Below are positions 1 to 8,600 of a DNA stretch of 64,000 bases, in pieces. A model generated the notes under the pieces. The model did not search any database and had not been told where the DNA came from. It saw only the letters and a program-made list of their open reading frames with translations. Within the stretch, counting starts at the first letter, position 1. Each line of letters opens with the position of its first letter. The translations under genes and the position numbers were made by a program. The stretch comes from Cyanobium sp. FGCU6 (GTDB lineage: Bacteria > Cyanobacteriota > Cyanobacteriia > PCC-6307 > Cyanobiaceae): assembly GCA_024958655.1 (NCBI GenBank), contig JANWUR010000001.1, positions 248,001 through 312,000 on the forward strand, given 5' to 3'.

Positions 1-408
1 AAGGCGAAGGCCATGGGCCAGGCTCCGGCAACGATGGGATAGTGCCGGCTGCCTGACCAAGCGGGCCACGGTTTCAAGCGCAGCTCGCACGAAGCGGTTG
101 CGGGGGCTGTCGATCGTCAGCTCCTCGAAGCGGCAGGCCACCTGGCCTTTGGCGAGAAGCTGCCGGCGGCTGGTGGTGAGGTGGTCGATGCGGCCACGGA
201 CGCGAGTGAGCACCGCCTCCCGCTGGCGGAAGGCAGTGGAGAGCTGGCGACGCTGTCGCTGTTCAACAGAGCGGGCCAGGATTTCCGCAACCAGATCGGG
301 GATCTCCTCTGGAAGGCCCTCTGCCGCAAGCTGAGCTGGGTCGGTGCTCCTGCCCAGATCAGAGGCGTAGAGCATCAGCCACCAGATGTTGCGGATGGGG
401 ATGCTCAC
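1..408 (-). CDS. mcrC: McrC, type IV restriction subunit (N-terminal part, cut by window edge)
   Basis: This is the N-terminal 136 residues of an McrC-family protein, the partner that binds the McrB AAA ring and carries the nuclease of McrBC modification-dependent restriction. The start is a GTG at 408 that overlaps the mcrB stop by 4 bases (GTGA), which fixes the start and implies translational coupling. The translation opens with SIPIRNIWWLMLYASD, the usual McrC opening, and continues through VRGRIDHL and CRFEELTIDSPRNRF, which match the conserved RGRI and F-E-LT-D-P-NR blocks of the family. The C-terminal PD-(D/E)XK nuclease lies outside the window, so activity cannot be judged. It is the last visible member of the minus-strand defence stack. 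Confidence 0.9.
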   Translation of the reverse strand, partial: MSIPIRNIWWLMLYASDLGRSTDPAQLAAEGLPEEIPDLVAEILARSVEQRQRRQLSTAFRQREAVLTRVRGRIDHLTTSRRQLLAKGQVACRFEELTIDSPRNRFVRAALETVARLVRQPALSHRCRSLAHGLRL

Positions 409-2633
409 CACCCCTCCAGCAAGCGATCCGCTTCCCGATCGGCCACATCAGGTGCGTCGAACCAGTACTCGTGCAGCAGGGGACGGAGCTCGGTGGCCAC
501 CACCTCGGCGAACCAGTCGCGGCTGGAGCGACCCTCCAGGCTCTGACTGGGAGTGACGTAGCTGTGGCCGATGCGGAAGGCCTTGCCGAGGCGGCTATCG
601 GCGCTGATGGTGCTGTTGAGCTGCTCCAGCCGCTGCTGGATCGTGGCGGCTGCGTTCGCCTCCAGCTGCATCCTTGCCACCCATTCGCGCCAGGCAGCGC
701 CCAGGGATGGCTCCAGATCGACGAAGGCGAAGCGGCGGCGAAAGGCCATGTCCACCAGCGCCAGGGAGCGATCGGCGATGTTCATGGTGCCGATCACGTA
801 GAGGTTGCCCGGCACATGCACCGGTCGGTGCACGCCATCGGGGTCGGGATAGCAGAGCTGCATGGCATCGCGGGGCGTTCGTTTGCCGGCCTCCAGCAAC
901 GTGAGCAGCTCCCCGAAGATCTGGGCTGGGTTGCCGCGGTTGATCTCTTCGATCACGAGCACATGGGTCTGGCTGGGGTGCTGCAGGGCGCCCTTCACCA
1001 TCTGCATGAACACCCCCTCATGCAGGGCCAGGCCGCCATTGGTGTTGGGCCGCCAGCCGCGCACAAAGTCTTCGTAGGAGAGGTTGGGGTGGAACTGCAC
1101 GGAGCGCAGCTGCGGCTCCTGCACCAGATGGCCCACCAGGGCCATGCCGAGGCGTTTGGCCAGCCAGGTTTTGCCGGTGCCGGGCGGGCCCTGGAGGATC
1201 AGGTTCTTCTTGTCGCGCAGGCGGCGCAGGATGCGCTCCAGCTCGCTGCGGGCCAGGAAGCAGCCATCAGCCAGGATGTCATCGATGCCGTAGGGCGTGA
1301 GCGGGATGACCGGCTCCACCACTGGGGTGTCGTCGACGTCATTGACGGCCGCCTCGTCGTCTGCTGATTCGTCGCCTTCCGTGTCTGTGCCGCTGGCGGT
1401 GTAGGTCCAGGCCTCCAGGGAGAGCTCGGGGAAGGAGTGCACACTGAAGTCGGGCTCCTCGAAGCGCTGCCGGAGCGATTCGATCAGCTGGAGATAGTCG
1501 GCAGCGTTGCAGCGATTCTTGGGGCCATGGCGGCCGATGGTGAGGCGCAGCTTTTCGCTGATGTAGTTGCGGGAGCGCTCATCAAGGCTGAGGAAGCTCC
1601 AGGGGCGGCACCAGTAGAGCCCGAAGGTGAGGTTCCAGGCCACACCGAAGTAGCCCATCGCCGCATCGAAGTCGCGGCTGAAGCGCTCGATCGCCTGCTC
1701 GGTGTCGGCATCGGCGAGCAACAGGCCACTCTGAAAGACCTGCCAGAGGGCGTCGATCTGGGCGGGCTCGCGATTTTTGGCGTAGGGGAAGAACCACGAC
1801 TTCTGGTTGTTGAGCACCGGGATGCCCTCGAAGCTCTCGGGGAGCGCTTCTTCCACGCCCAGGAACTGGGCAAGGGCGGCAGCGATGGCGCGGCGATTGC
1901 TGTCTTTGATGCCCCGGTTGAACAGGCCGAACAGGGTGAAGGGGTCGATGTCCTGGATGAAGCCCTTGCTGCCATCGGCGAACTGATCCCCGCTGAGCAG
2001 GCCGAGATTCTCCACGCTGGGTTGGAGCTCCTGCAGAAAGGCAATCAGCCTGCTGCGATCGGCAGCGTGAGTGACCAACCCATCGGCAATCGCTTGGTAG
2101 AAACGCGCCCAACGGAAGCGCTTGTGCTCTTTGGGATCGGTGCCGAAGCGTTCCCGCCAGTAAGGGTCGTTGCGGAAGCGGTTGACGTCTTGCGGTTTGT
2201 TCTGGAAGGCGAAATCGATCAGGGCGTCGGTTTTCCAATCGCCGGGGATGACCTTCCAGATCGTGGGCTGGTAGGTGTAGAAATACCACTCGCGGGGAGG
2301 GCTAACGCGTTGCCAATGCACGCGTAGGCGGCGGCCATCCCCCATATTTTCAGCGATCACACCGGTGGCCTTGATCGCCATCACCGACACGGTGTTGCCG
2401 CCGGTTTCAAAATCCAGGCCGTGCTTCTTGATGTAGGCCGCCTTGATGGCGATGCGCTCGCCGGTCTGCATCGAGCGCACCTGGGCCAGCACCCTGCTGT
2501 TGTCGTCGAAGTCGTGCTCCCAGAGGCCCTCGTCGATGAAGCGATGGGTCTGATCGACGCCACCGGTCATGGCGCCGACGAACCAGCAGGGACCGGACGA
2601 TTGCCCCGTGAGGGGCGAGTTCTGGCTCAGCAT
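405..2633 (-). CDS. mcrB: McrB-like AAA+ GTPase with N-terminal EVE-like domain
   Basis: A 742-residue motor subunit of a type IV (modified-DNA-dependent) restriction system. The first ~150 residues form an EVE/PUA-like domain (CWFVGAMTGGVDQTHRF, REWYFYTYQPTIWKV), which in related proteins reads modified bases. A long middle region of unknown role follows, then an acidic linker, then the AAA+ core. That core has Walker A GPPGTGKT near residue 485, Walker B VLVIEEINRGN near 558, and the sensor stretch GTMNIADRS followed by FRRRF. The ATG at 2633 was chosen over the longer GTG at 2675 because it precedes the EVE domain directly. It overlaps mcrC by 4 bases. A gap of 118 bases separates it from hipA upstream, so it may have its own promoter. 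Confidence 0.9.
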   Translation of the reverse strand: MLSQNSPLTGQSSGPCWFVGAMTGGVDQTHRFIDEGLWEHDFDDNSRVLAQVRSMQTGERIAIKAAYIKKHGLDFETGGNTVSVMAIKATGVIAENMGDGRRLRVHWQRVSPPREWYFYTYQPTIWKVIPGDWKTDALIDFAFQNKPQDVNRFRNDPYWRERFGTDPKEHKRFRWARFYQAIADGLVTHAADRSRLIAFLQELQPSVENLGLLSGDQFADGSKGFIQDIDPFTLFGLFNRGIKDSNRRAIAAALAQFLGVEEALPESFEGIPVLNNQKSWFFPYAKNREPAQIDALWQVFQSGLLLADADTEQAIERFSRDFDAAMGYFGVAWNLTFGLYWCRPWSFLSLDERSRNYISEKLRLTIGRHGPKNRCNAADYLQLIESLRQRFEEPDFSVHSFPELSLEAWTYTASGTDTEGDESADDEAAVNDVDDTPVVEPVIPLTPYGIDDILADGCFLARSELERILRRLRDKKNLILQGPPGTGKTWLAKRLGMALVGHLVQEPQLRSVQFHPNLSYEDFVRGWRPNTNGGLALHEGVFMQMVKGALQHPSQTHVLVIEEINRGNPAQIFGELLTLLEAGKRTPRDAMQLCYPDPDGVHRPVHVPGNLYVIGTMNIADRSLALVDMAFRRRFAFVDLEPSLGAAWREWVARMQLEANAAATIQQRLEQLNSTISADSRLGKAFRIGHSYVTPSQSLEGRSSRDWFAEVVATELRPLLHEYWFDAPDVADREADRLLEGW

Positions 2634-2751
2634 GGGGCGGCTCCCGCAGGGCAGCAGGCTGCCTTCGTAAACCACACCAAGCCCTTGCTTTTACTCGTCA
2701 GAGAAGGCGAGATGTGATCCATGCGCTCGGTTTTTCGTCGAATCTGGCAGG

Positions 2752-3759
2752 TCATGACTGCGGCTCGGTTGGTGGGAGCTGCAGCAGATCAAGGCGGTGG
2801 CTGGCCTGAATCTGGCGATAGCGATCCTCTGGCACCCCGGCTTCAGCCGCGTGGCGCGGCCAATCGCGAACGGCGGCGATGACCTCCTCAGCGATGGCCT
2901 CGGCTCGGCCGCGTTTCAGCTGGGCGGAGCGGCCCGCGGCCAGGAGATCGGCCCGCGTGAACTGATCCCGCTTGCCATTCACGGACATCTGATGGGTGGC
3001 TGTCCAGTCGCCAGCGGGATTGAAGCTCCAGGTGATGTCGAAGGCAGGGGACAGCGACCACTGGCCATTGCGATCCATCAGAAAGGCGATGTTCTTGACG
3101 TGATCATCCTGATTGCGGGCCACGAGATTGAACACCATGCGCCGGACCTGCTCTTCCAATTCTCGCATCGGCAACTGGAGTTGCCGCATGACCAGAAACG
3201 CCTGTTCATAGCTGTAGCTGCCTGGTTCGTTGTAATCGAAGTGGGCTAGTGCACCGAGCGACTGCATGTGTAGCTTGTTGCCGGCGTCATCGCGATCGAA
3301 GCGTCGTGTCATGAAATGGCTCCGGCCGTTCTCCTCCAGCAAGCGGCAGTCGCTCATGGAGATCCCTGCAGCCCGGGCCATACGGCTGTAAGCGAGTTCA
3401 ATCACGCCATAGCCCTGAGGATCATCCAGTTCCTTATCTTTGTTGCCGCTCACGCCATCGAACATCAGCAACCAGTGGCTGAATCCCGGCGGAGCCTCCA
3501 GTTGGCCGGAGCGCACCTCACCGGTGCTGGGGTTCCAGGCGATCAACGCCTTGGCACTGGCGCCCCCGGCGGTGGTACCCACCCGCAAGATCGTTTGCAG
3601 GGCTTCTTCCCGCTCCGCCAGCGGCATCATCAGGGGAGCCAACTGAATGCCACTGGCCAGGAACGCGGGGTCGTATTCGAAGGCGGCGACACCGCTGGAA
3701 TCGGTAAGGGCCACGGCACCGATGCGCGTGCCCCAGAGTTCAACGGCCGCAACGGTCAT
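2752..3759 (-). CDS. hipA: HipA-family Ser/Thr kinase toxin, internally shortened
   Basis: A HipA toxin kinase homologue (335 residues; relatives are usually about 420-440). HipA kinases phosphorylate a translation target and are held by HipB. The kinase core is present: a glycine-rich loop TAGGASAKALIAW, the catalytic block NLVARNQDDHVKN, and the metal-binding SPAFDITWSF. The N-terminal subdomain starts normally (WGTRIGAVAL, FEYDPAFLASGI, LAPLMMPL). It then jumps straight to EEALQTILRVG, skipping the segment with the GLPGLLADSLPD-type motif that relatives carry. I infer an in-frame loss of roughly 90-100 residues. The ATG at 3759 overlaps the end of hipB by 4 bases. Toxin activity is doubtful. 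Confidence 0.85.
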   Translation of the reverse strand: MTVAAVELWGTRIGAVALTDSSGVAAFEYDPAFLASGIQLAPLMMPLAEREEALQTILRVGTTAGGASAKALIAWNPSTGEVRSGQLEAPPGFSHWLLMFDGVSGNKDKELDDPQGYGVIELAYSRMARAAGISMSDCRLLEENGRSHFMTRRFDRDDAGNKLHMQSLGALAHFDYNEPGSYSYEQAFLVMRQLQLPMRELEEQVRRMVFNLVARNQDDHVKNIAFLMDRNGQWSLSPAFDITWSFNPAGDWTATHQMSVNGKRDQFTRADLLAAGRSAQLKRGRAEAIAEEVIAAVRDWPRHAAEAGVPEDRYRQIQASHRLDLLQLPPTEPQS

Positions 3760-4085
3760 GGCTGCCCCCAGCTCCAGGAGGTGGCGGGCTTGGCGACGCG
3801 GCGGCGGCTGGCGCGCTGGCGCGTGGGCTTCTGCTGCTCCAGCAGGGCCAGGGGTGAGGGCTGGGGCTCGGGAAGCAGCAGCTCCAATCGCTCCAGCAGA
3901 TCCAGCTGACGCAGCACCCGCAGGAACAGCGAAAGCTGGGTGGCGGCGGCACCCGCCTCCAGCCGCTCCAGGGTGCGCTTGGAGATGCCGGCCTGCTCGG
4001 CCAGCTGGGCCTGGCTGAGGTTGCGTTCCAGGCGCAGGCGGGCAATGCGATGCCCCAGCTCCTGGAGGAGGGCTTCGTCGCTCAT
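3756..4085 (-). CDS. hipB: HipB-like XRE-family antitoxin/repressor
   Basis: A 109-residue DNA-binding antitoxin paired with the HipA homologue. Residues ~8-62 form a Cro/CI-type helix-turn-helix (LRLERNLSQAQLAEQAGISK, RTLERLEAG). The basic tail (QKPTRQRASRRRVAKPA) may help bind DNA or the toxin. The ATG at 4085 was preferred because the HTH follows at once; the frame is open further up to 4232, but that part does not resemble the family. HipB proteins normally repress their own promoter, so an operator is expected in the ~130 bases between 4085 and the methyltransferase scrap at 4219. The motif AAAAGACG occurs twice there on the coding strand, but no clear palindrome was recognised. Confidence 0.85.
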   Translation of the reverse strand: MSDEALLQELGHRIARLRLERNLSQAQLAEQAGISKRTLERLEAGAAATQLSLFLRVLRQLDLLERLELLLPEPQPSPLALLEQQKPTRQRASRRRVAKPATSWSWGQP

Positions 4086-4218
4086 CAAACGCTGGAGGGG
4101 CATGGAGCAGATGGGCGGCATCTCGCCATCTCTGACGAATCGTCCAGTCTTAGCGTCTTTTTCTCGTCTTTTCTGCCGATCCAAGGGCATGCTCGCGACG
4201 AGGCTCACCTGGAGGAAG

Positions 4219-4414
4219 TCACCCTCCTCCAAACAACCGATCCCACGCTTCCAGCACCAGCCGCCGAGTGCGGTACTCGCCGAACGGACGGATCTCGTTG
4301 GTCTTGAGCACGCGGAAGGATTCGCTGGGATAATCGGGGCCCATCACATCGGCGGGATCGAGGATGGTGCGCAGCTCATCGCGGCTGAGCCCGTAGAGGT
4401 GGGCATAGAAGGAA
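4219..4414 (-). pseudogene. Orphan copy of the methyltransferase 3' end (direct repeat, left copy)
   Basis: These 196 bases encode about 65 residues (from FYAHLYGL to LEAWDRLFGGG) that repeat the C-terminus of the large methyltransferase at 5495-9355, including its stop. Aligned without gaps against 5495-5690 (constant offset of 1276 bases), I count about 19 mismatches, roughly 90 % identity. Homology ends exactly where the neighbouring PD-(D/E)XK/HEPN gene stops. It has no start of its own and is too short to act. It is either the remnant of a second methyltransferase gene or the far repeat left when the two-gene cassette at 4415-5493 arrived. Confidence 0.85.
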
Positions 4415-5092
4415 TTAGATCTCGCTCCATTCATCAGAAAGTTCGCGCACGAGAGCCAGCAGATCGTCTGTCTTTTCGTTCAGTTGTGAATCGTGGTAGC
4501 CATGGGCGACACGGTTGCGGCTGGAGGTAAGGTCTTTGATCCGGTGAAACTGCTGGCGAGAAAGCTCTCCTTGCGAATACAAATGATTGGTCAGTGCCAG
4601 GGGCGTCAATCTGTCGATCGGAATGGCGGCATGAATCGAGTGCCGCCGCATCATCCCCTCCAGGGTGCTCCATAGAAGCAAGAAGGCCGCCTCAGGTGCC
4701 CCACCTGCAATCAGCGTCTCGGCTTGGCTGGCTCGTTGGAGAGCTTCGTCGACATGGAGGAGATCGCGCTCGCAACCGACCGGCAGATCGTCGTCTTCAG
4801 TCACCAGCAAGAAGCGCCAGCCTGGATGGGCCTGGACACTCTCAGCAATCGATCTGAACCGATCTACTGAGATTGGGCGAGAGGAGCTTTTGATCTCAAT
4901 GATGTAATTCTGATCAGGTTCCTTCTGAGCAATGATGTCTGGCCTGTACCCTCCAAGGTCGAAGGGAAGCCTGCTCAAGTCAGGATTGGCGATGACAGAA
5001 AATCCTTGTTGATGATATTTTTCGGCAACTCTTGACTCCAGCTCACTAGGAAGCTTTTGTTGATCGAGAGCGCCATCTGCATTCAGGTTCAC
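4415..5092 (-). CDS. PD-(D/E)XK nuclease-like domain fused to a HEPN-like domain
   Basis: A 225-residue protein I do not recognise as a named family. The N-terminal half carries a restriction-type nuclease signature: GYRPDII near residue 50 and YIIEIKSSS near residue 65, giving the D...ExK spacing of PD-(D/E)XK enzymes. The C-terminal half is helical and contains SSRNRVAHGY near residue 190, fitting the R-x4-H motif of HEPN domains, many of which are RNases in defence and toxin systems. The GTG at 5092 overlaps the stop of the RusA-like gene (GTGA), which decides the start. Base composition looks lower in GC than its neighbours. A DNA- or RNA-targeting effector is an inference. Confidence 0.7.
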   Translation of the reverse strand: MNLNADGALDQQKLPSELESRVAEKYHQQGFSVIANPDLSRLPFDLGGYRPDIIAQKEPDQNYIIEIKSSSRPISVDRFRSIAESVQAHPGWRFLLVTEDDDLPVGCERDLLHVDEALQRASQAETLIAGGAPEAAFLLLWSTLEGMMRRHSIHAAIPIDRLTPLALTNHLYSQGELSRQQFHRIKDLTSSRNRVAHGYHDSQLNEKTDDLLALVRELSDEWSEI

Positions 5093-5493
5093 AGTTTGTC
5101 CTCCAAGAAGGGTTGGCTGGAAATGCGTACGTAGACACACTCACTGCCGCTCAGCAAGCCTTGAAGCAGCTGATCGGGCCATATCTCAGCAGTGTAGTCA
5201 AAAAGCGAGGAAAGAGTGCGGCGCCGTGATTCAACATCTGTAATCAGGATGTCATCTTCATAGACCAGACCCTTGAGAGCATCCAGGATGGGCTTGATAA
5301 TGTTATCTGCGTCAACAGGATCGCTGCCGCAAAGATAGATCAAGGTCAATTGCAGATCTTGGTCAGCAATCGGCGCATTTCTCCAGGTCTTTGCAGCTTC
5401 ATCCGCTACAAACTGTTGCCAGTCCCGCAAGCGCTGGCGTCTTCGTGCCTGAACGGACACAGGACGATCGGGGATCAAGAACGCAAACTCCAT
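5089..5493 (-). CDS. RusA-family Holliday-junction endonuclease-like protein
   Basis: A 134-residue protein resembling RusA crossover-junction endodeoxyribonucleases, metal-dependent dimers that cut four-way junctions. The central block DPVDADNIIKPILDALKGLV followed by YEDDILITDV reproduces the RusA pattern, with the conserved acidic residues (D-D-N-K and E-D-D) that coordinate metal. RusA genes are usually phage-borne recombination genes; here it sits in a defence operon. The ATG at 5493 lies one base after the methyltransferase stop; a GTG or ATG five codons upstream is possible. It overlaps the next gene by 4 bases, so the two form a unit. Confidence 0.75.
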   Translation of the reverse strand: MEFAFLIPDRPVSVQARRRQRLRDWQQFVADEAAKTWRNAPIADQDLQLTLIYLCGSDPVDADNIIKPILDALKGLVYEDDILITDVESRRRTLSSLFDYTAEIWPDQLLQGLLSGSECVYVRISSQPFLEDKL

Positions 5494-5494
5494 T

Positions 5495-5690
5495 TCAACC
5501 ACCCCCAAACAACCGATCCCACGCCTCCAGCACCAGCCGCTGGGTGCGGTACTCGCCGAACTGACGGATCTCGTTGGTCTTGAGCACGCGGAAGGTTTCG
5601 CTGGGGTAATCGGGGCCCATCACATCGGCGGGATCAAGGACATAGCGCAGCTCATCGCGATTGAGGCCGTAGAGGTGGGCGTAGAAGGCA
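5495..5690. repeat. Right copy of the 196-bp direct repeat
   Basis: This stretch is the 3' end of the large methyltransferase gene and is repeated in the same orientation at 4219-4414, at about 90 % identity without gaps. The two copies bracket the RusA-like and PD-(D/E)XK/HEPN genes almost to the base: the cassette begins one base after the methyltransferase stop and ends at the second gene's stop codon. Confidence 0.85.
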
Positions 5691-8600
5691 TCGAGTTCGG
5701 CCCGCAGCAGGGCTCGGCGTTCTGGATCGAAGCGGAAGGGTGGGCCGTCGTAGCCGAGGTCTTCGGCCCAGGGCTTGAGCGCGTGGGCGGTATAGGTCAG
5801 TTCGAGGACGCGAGGTTGGATAAAGTTGATGTCTGCCTTGCTGTAGGCGCCTGGGGGCAGGACGGGAAGCTGTTTGTAGATAAAGAAGTTTAGTGTCGTT
5901 CCGCCAATCTTTTGCCTGGAGCAAAAGTCGTACACCAACGAAGAGAGATTGGCGATCAGAAGGTGAACAGAGCCTATCTCCTTGTCTCCAACAAAGGGGA
6001 ATATCATTAAGGGGAACTTGTTGCCAGCACCTGCAATCGGCGCTATTGAGGCAATCACTGTCCGCTCGTTCTGGGGTTTAGTGATATCTCGCCAGCCCAT
6101 TAGCCATTGCCGATTCCAGCCTTGGGCATTAAGCCGCGCCACCACATCGCCTCTATCCACCCAGTAACGAGGCCGGATCTGAAAGCTTGGATCCTGCCTT
6201 TCTCCCAACGCCACATCCCGGCATGACCCATCGAGGTCGTAGGTTGCCCAACAGTGATCGTAGTGATGGATCAGCTTGGCCTCGTAAAGGGGAAGTCGAT
6301 CGGGCGCAGGTTCGTCGAAGAAAAGATGGCTATCATTTGACATGTGAAACATTGTCATAAACCTGACGCCCCAGGGATTTCTCGGATCTCTAGCTGTCTC
6401 ATCAATCAAGACTGGGACGCGTGAGTAAATCTTCTTGGTTAGCTCCGCATCCATCTGGCTACGGAACACCGGGCAGGTGCGGGTATTTGGGTTCAGCAGA
6501 GAGAAGTCTCCACTATCAAGAGTGAAGTGTCGTCGATGGTCGCTCAGCTCATTGACCTGTAGCGCGGAAAAAACAAAATCGGTCCTATCCGATGTCCCAA
6601 GTGTGAGCAGGCAGAACTTGAATGTCTGATGACCAATCTCAGAGAACAATCCAGGTCCTGTACGGAAGTCGTAGAGGCTCACCACAAGCTCACCACTCGT
6701 GATTGCCTCGAAATACGACTTTGTGCTGTTGTCGGTGGCAATGCCGGTTGGCACGATGATTCCTGCCCGCCCACCTGGAGCAGTCAGGTTCCGAAAATGT
6801 TCTGCGAACAGGGCATAGGTATTCAAGTCACCTACGGCTGTAAGTGAGAAGCGTCCACTACTGCGGATGAACTCGCCACTCCCCTCCGCCTCACGCTTGG
6901 CCAGCTCAAACTCCTGCACCAACAGTCGATCGGCTTGGGAAGCAGTTTCTGATCTCAGGTCCTGAATCAGCCGCTCACGGGCAGCCTTGTTTGCTGCAGT
7001 TGCGATGGCTTCTGATCGAGCAGCAAAGAACTCTTTCTCCTGCAGCTTGATTCGTTCCCACGGAGGATTGCCGAGAACACAGTCGAATCCCCCAGCATGC
7101 ATGGCCTCAGAGAAGGCCAGATGCCAATGCAGAAAGCGAAATTCTTCAGCGGCCTTGGCCACAGCATTCGCCATCACCGGTGAAAGACTTGCGCCCCCCT
7201 TGATGGCCTCCAGATTCTGAGAAAGCGGCACCAGATCTTCTGTGTCTTCTTTCTTCGGCAGAAAGAATGCCGCGGTGTAGGCGTCGGCTCGCTGCAGTTC
7301 CTGCTGGATCGCCGGATCCTTTCGCCAGGCCTGATAAGCCTTCTCCTTGCGTCGCACCGCCTGCAGATCCTCTTCCGCAATGTCTTCAAAGGCATTGGCG
7401 CTGGGCATCGTTTGGCCCATGGCATCAAACGTGAACAGATCCGCTTGCCCCTTGACGACGAAGGCCTGGTTCTTCTTCTTCAGGCTGGCGCAGATCTTCT
7501 TGTCATCACCTGTCAGAGCCTTGTAGGCCCCATCTGGAATCCCCTCATCAAGCACCTTCGGATCGAACACGCCAACCAGTGAATCGCCGCACTGGATGTG
7601 GGCATCGAGGAACCCCAGGGGCTTGCCGGGTTCGATCGCCTCCATCCACAGGGCCACCTTGCACAGCTCCACCGCCATCGGGTTCTTATCCACCCCGTAG
7701 ATGCAGCGGGCCACCACCTTGCGCAGGCATTCCCGCCGCAGCTCCTCGCTGGGCTCTTCGTCTCCGGCCTTGATCCGTGCTAACTCCAGAGCCAGCCTGC
7801 GGGCCGCCGCCAACAGAAAGTGGCCGCTGCCGCAGGCGGGGTCGAGCACCCGGATCGCCAGCAGCGCCGCCTCCTTCTCCTCTGCTGTGGTGGCCGTGCT
7901 GAGGCGATCACGGATCACCGGCAGCAGGGCCGAGAGGATCAGCAGCCGCACCAGGTCTTCCGGGGTGTAGTAGCTGCCGCTGGTCTTGCGTTCGCTGCCG
8001 GCCACCCCGCCGAGGGAGAAGCGCAGGCTGGCGCCGCTGCCCCTGATCTGCGGATGCAACTCCAGCAGGCTTTCGTAGACACTGCCGAACTCCTCGGTGT
8101 TCAGCGCCTGGTAGTTGATGCGGGTGCGGCTCTGGGACTGTTCGTCGTAGAACCAGCCGATCGCCCGCACCGCTTCCAGCAGCGCCGCATTGCTGAGTTG
8201 CGCCGTGTTGAGATCGGGGCAGCGATCCTCTTCAAAGAGGCCCCCCAGCGCCGGCAGCCCGAGACTGGAACCCTCCGGGTTCCGGAGCTGCTCGAACACC
8301 AGCTTCTGCACCAGCCACAGATCACCGTGCAGCTGCTCATGCGCTCCGCTCCTGATTGCCAGATCGCGCAGCCGGCTGAGGCTGTAGCCCTCGCGATAGA
8401 TCTGCCGCAGCTCCAGTGGCACGTCTGCGGCAAACAACAGGTTGCGGTCTTCCGCCACACACAGGAACAGCAGCCGGTACACCAGCCGCAGCAGCTGCCG
8501 GGAAAAGGCCTGGGTGCTGAGCTCACCGCTCTGCAACCTGGCCACCAGCTCGCCATTGGCCGGGTGCTGCAGCAGCCCCTGGCCCGCCGCCTCCAGGGCG

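Noticed and set aside
471-1367. Long plus-strand open frame opposite mcrB
   Set aside because: It is the antisense shadow of mcrB in GC-rich DNA, with His/Ala/Gly-rich sequence and no family resemblance.
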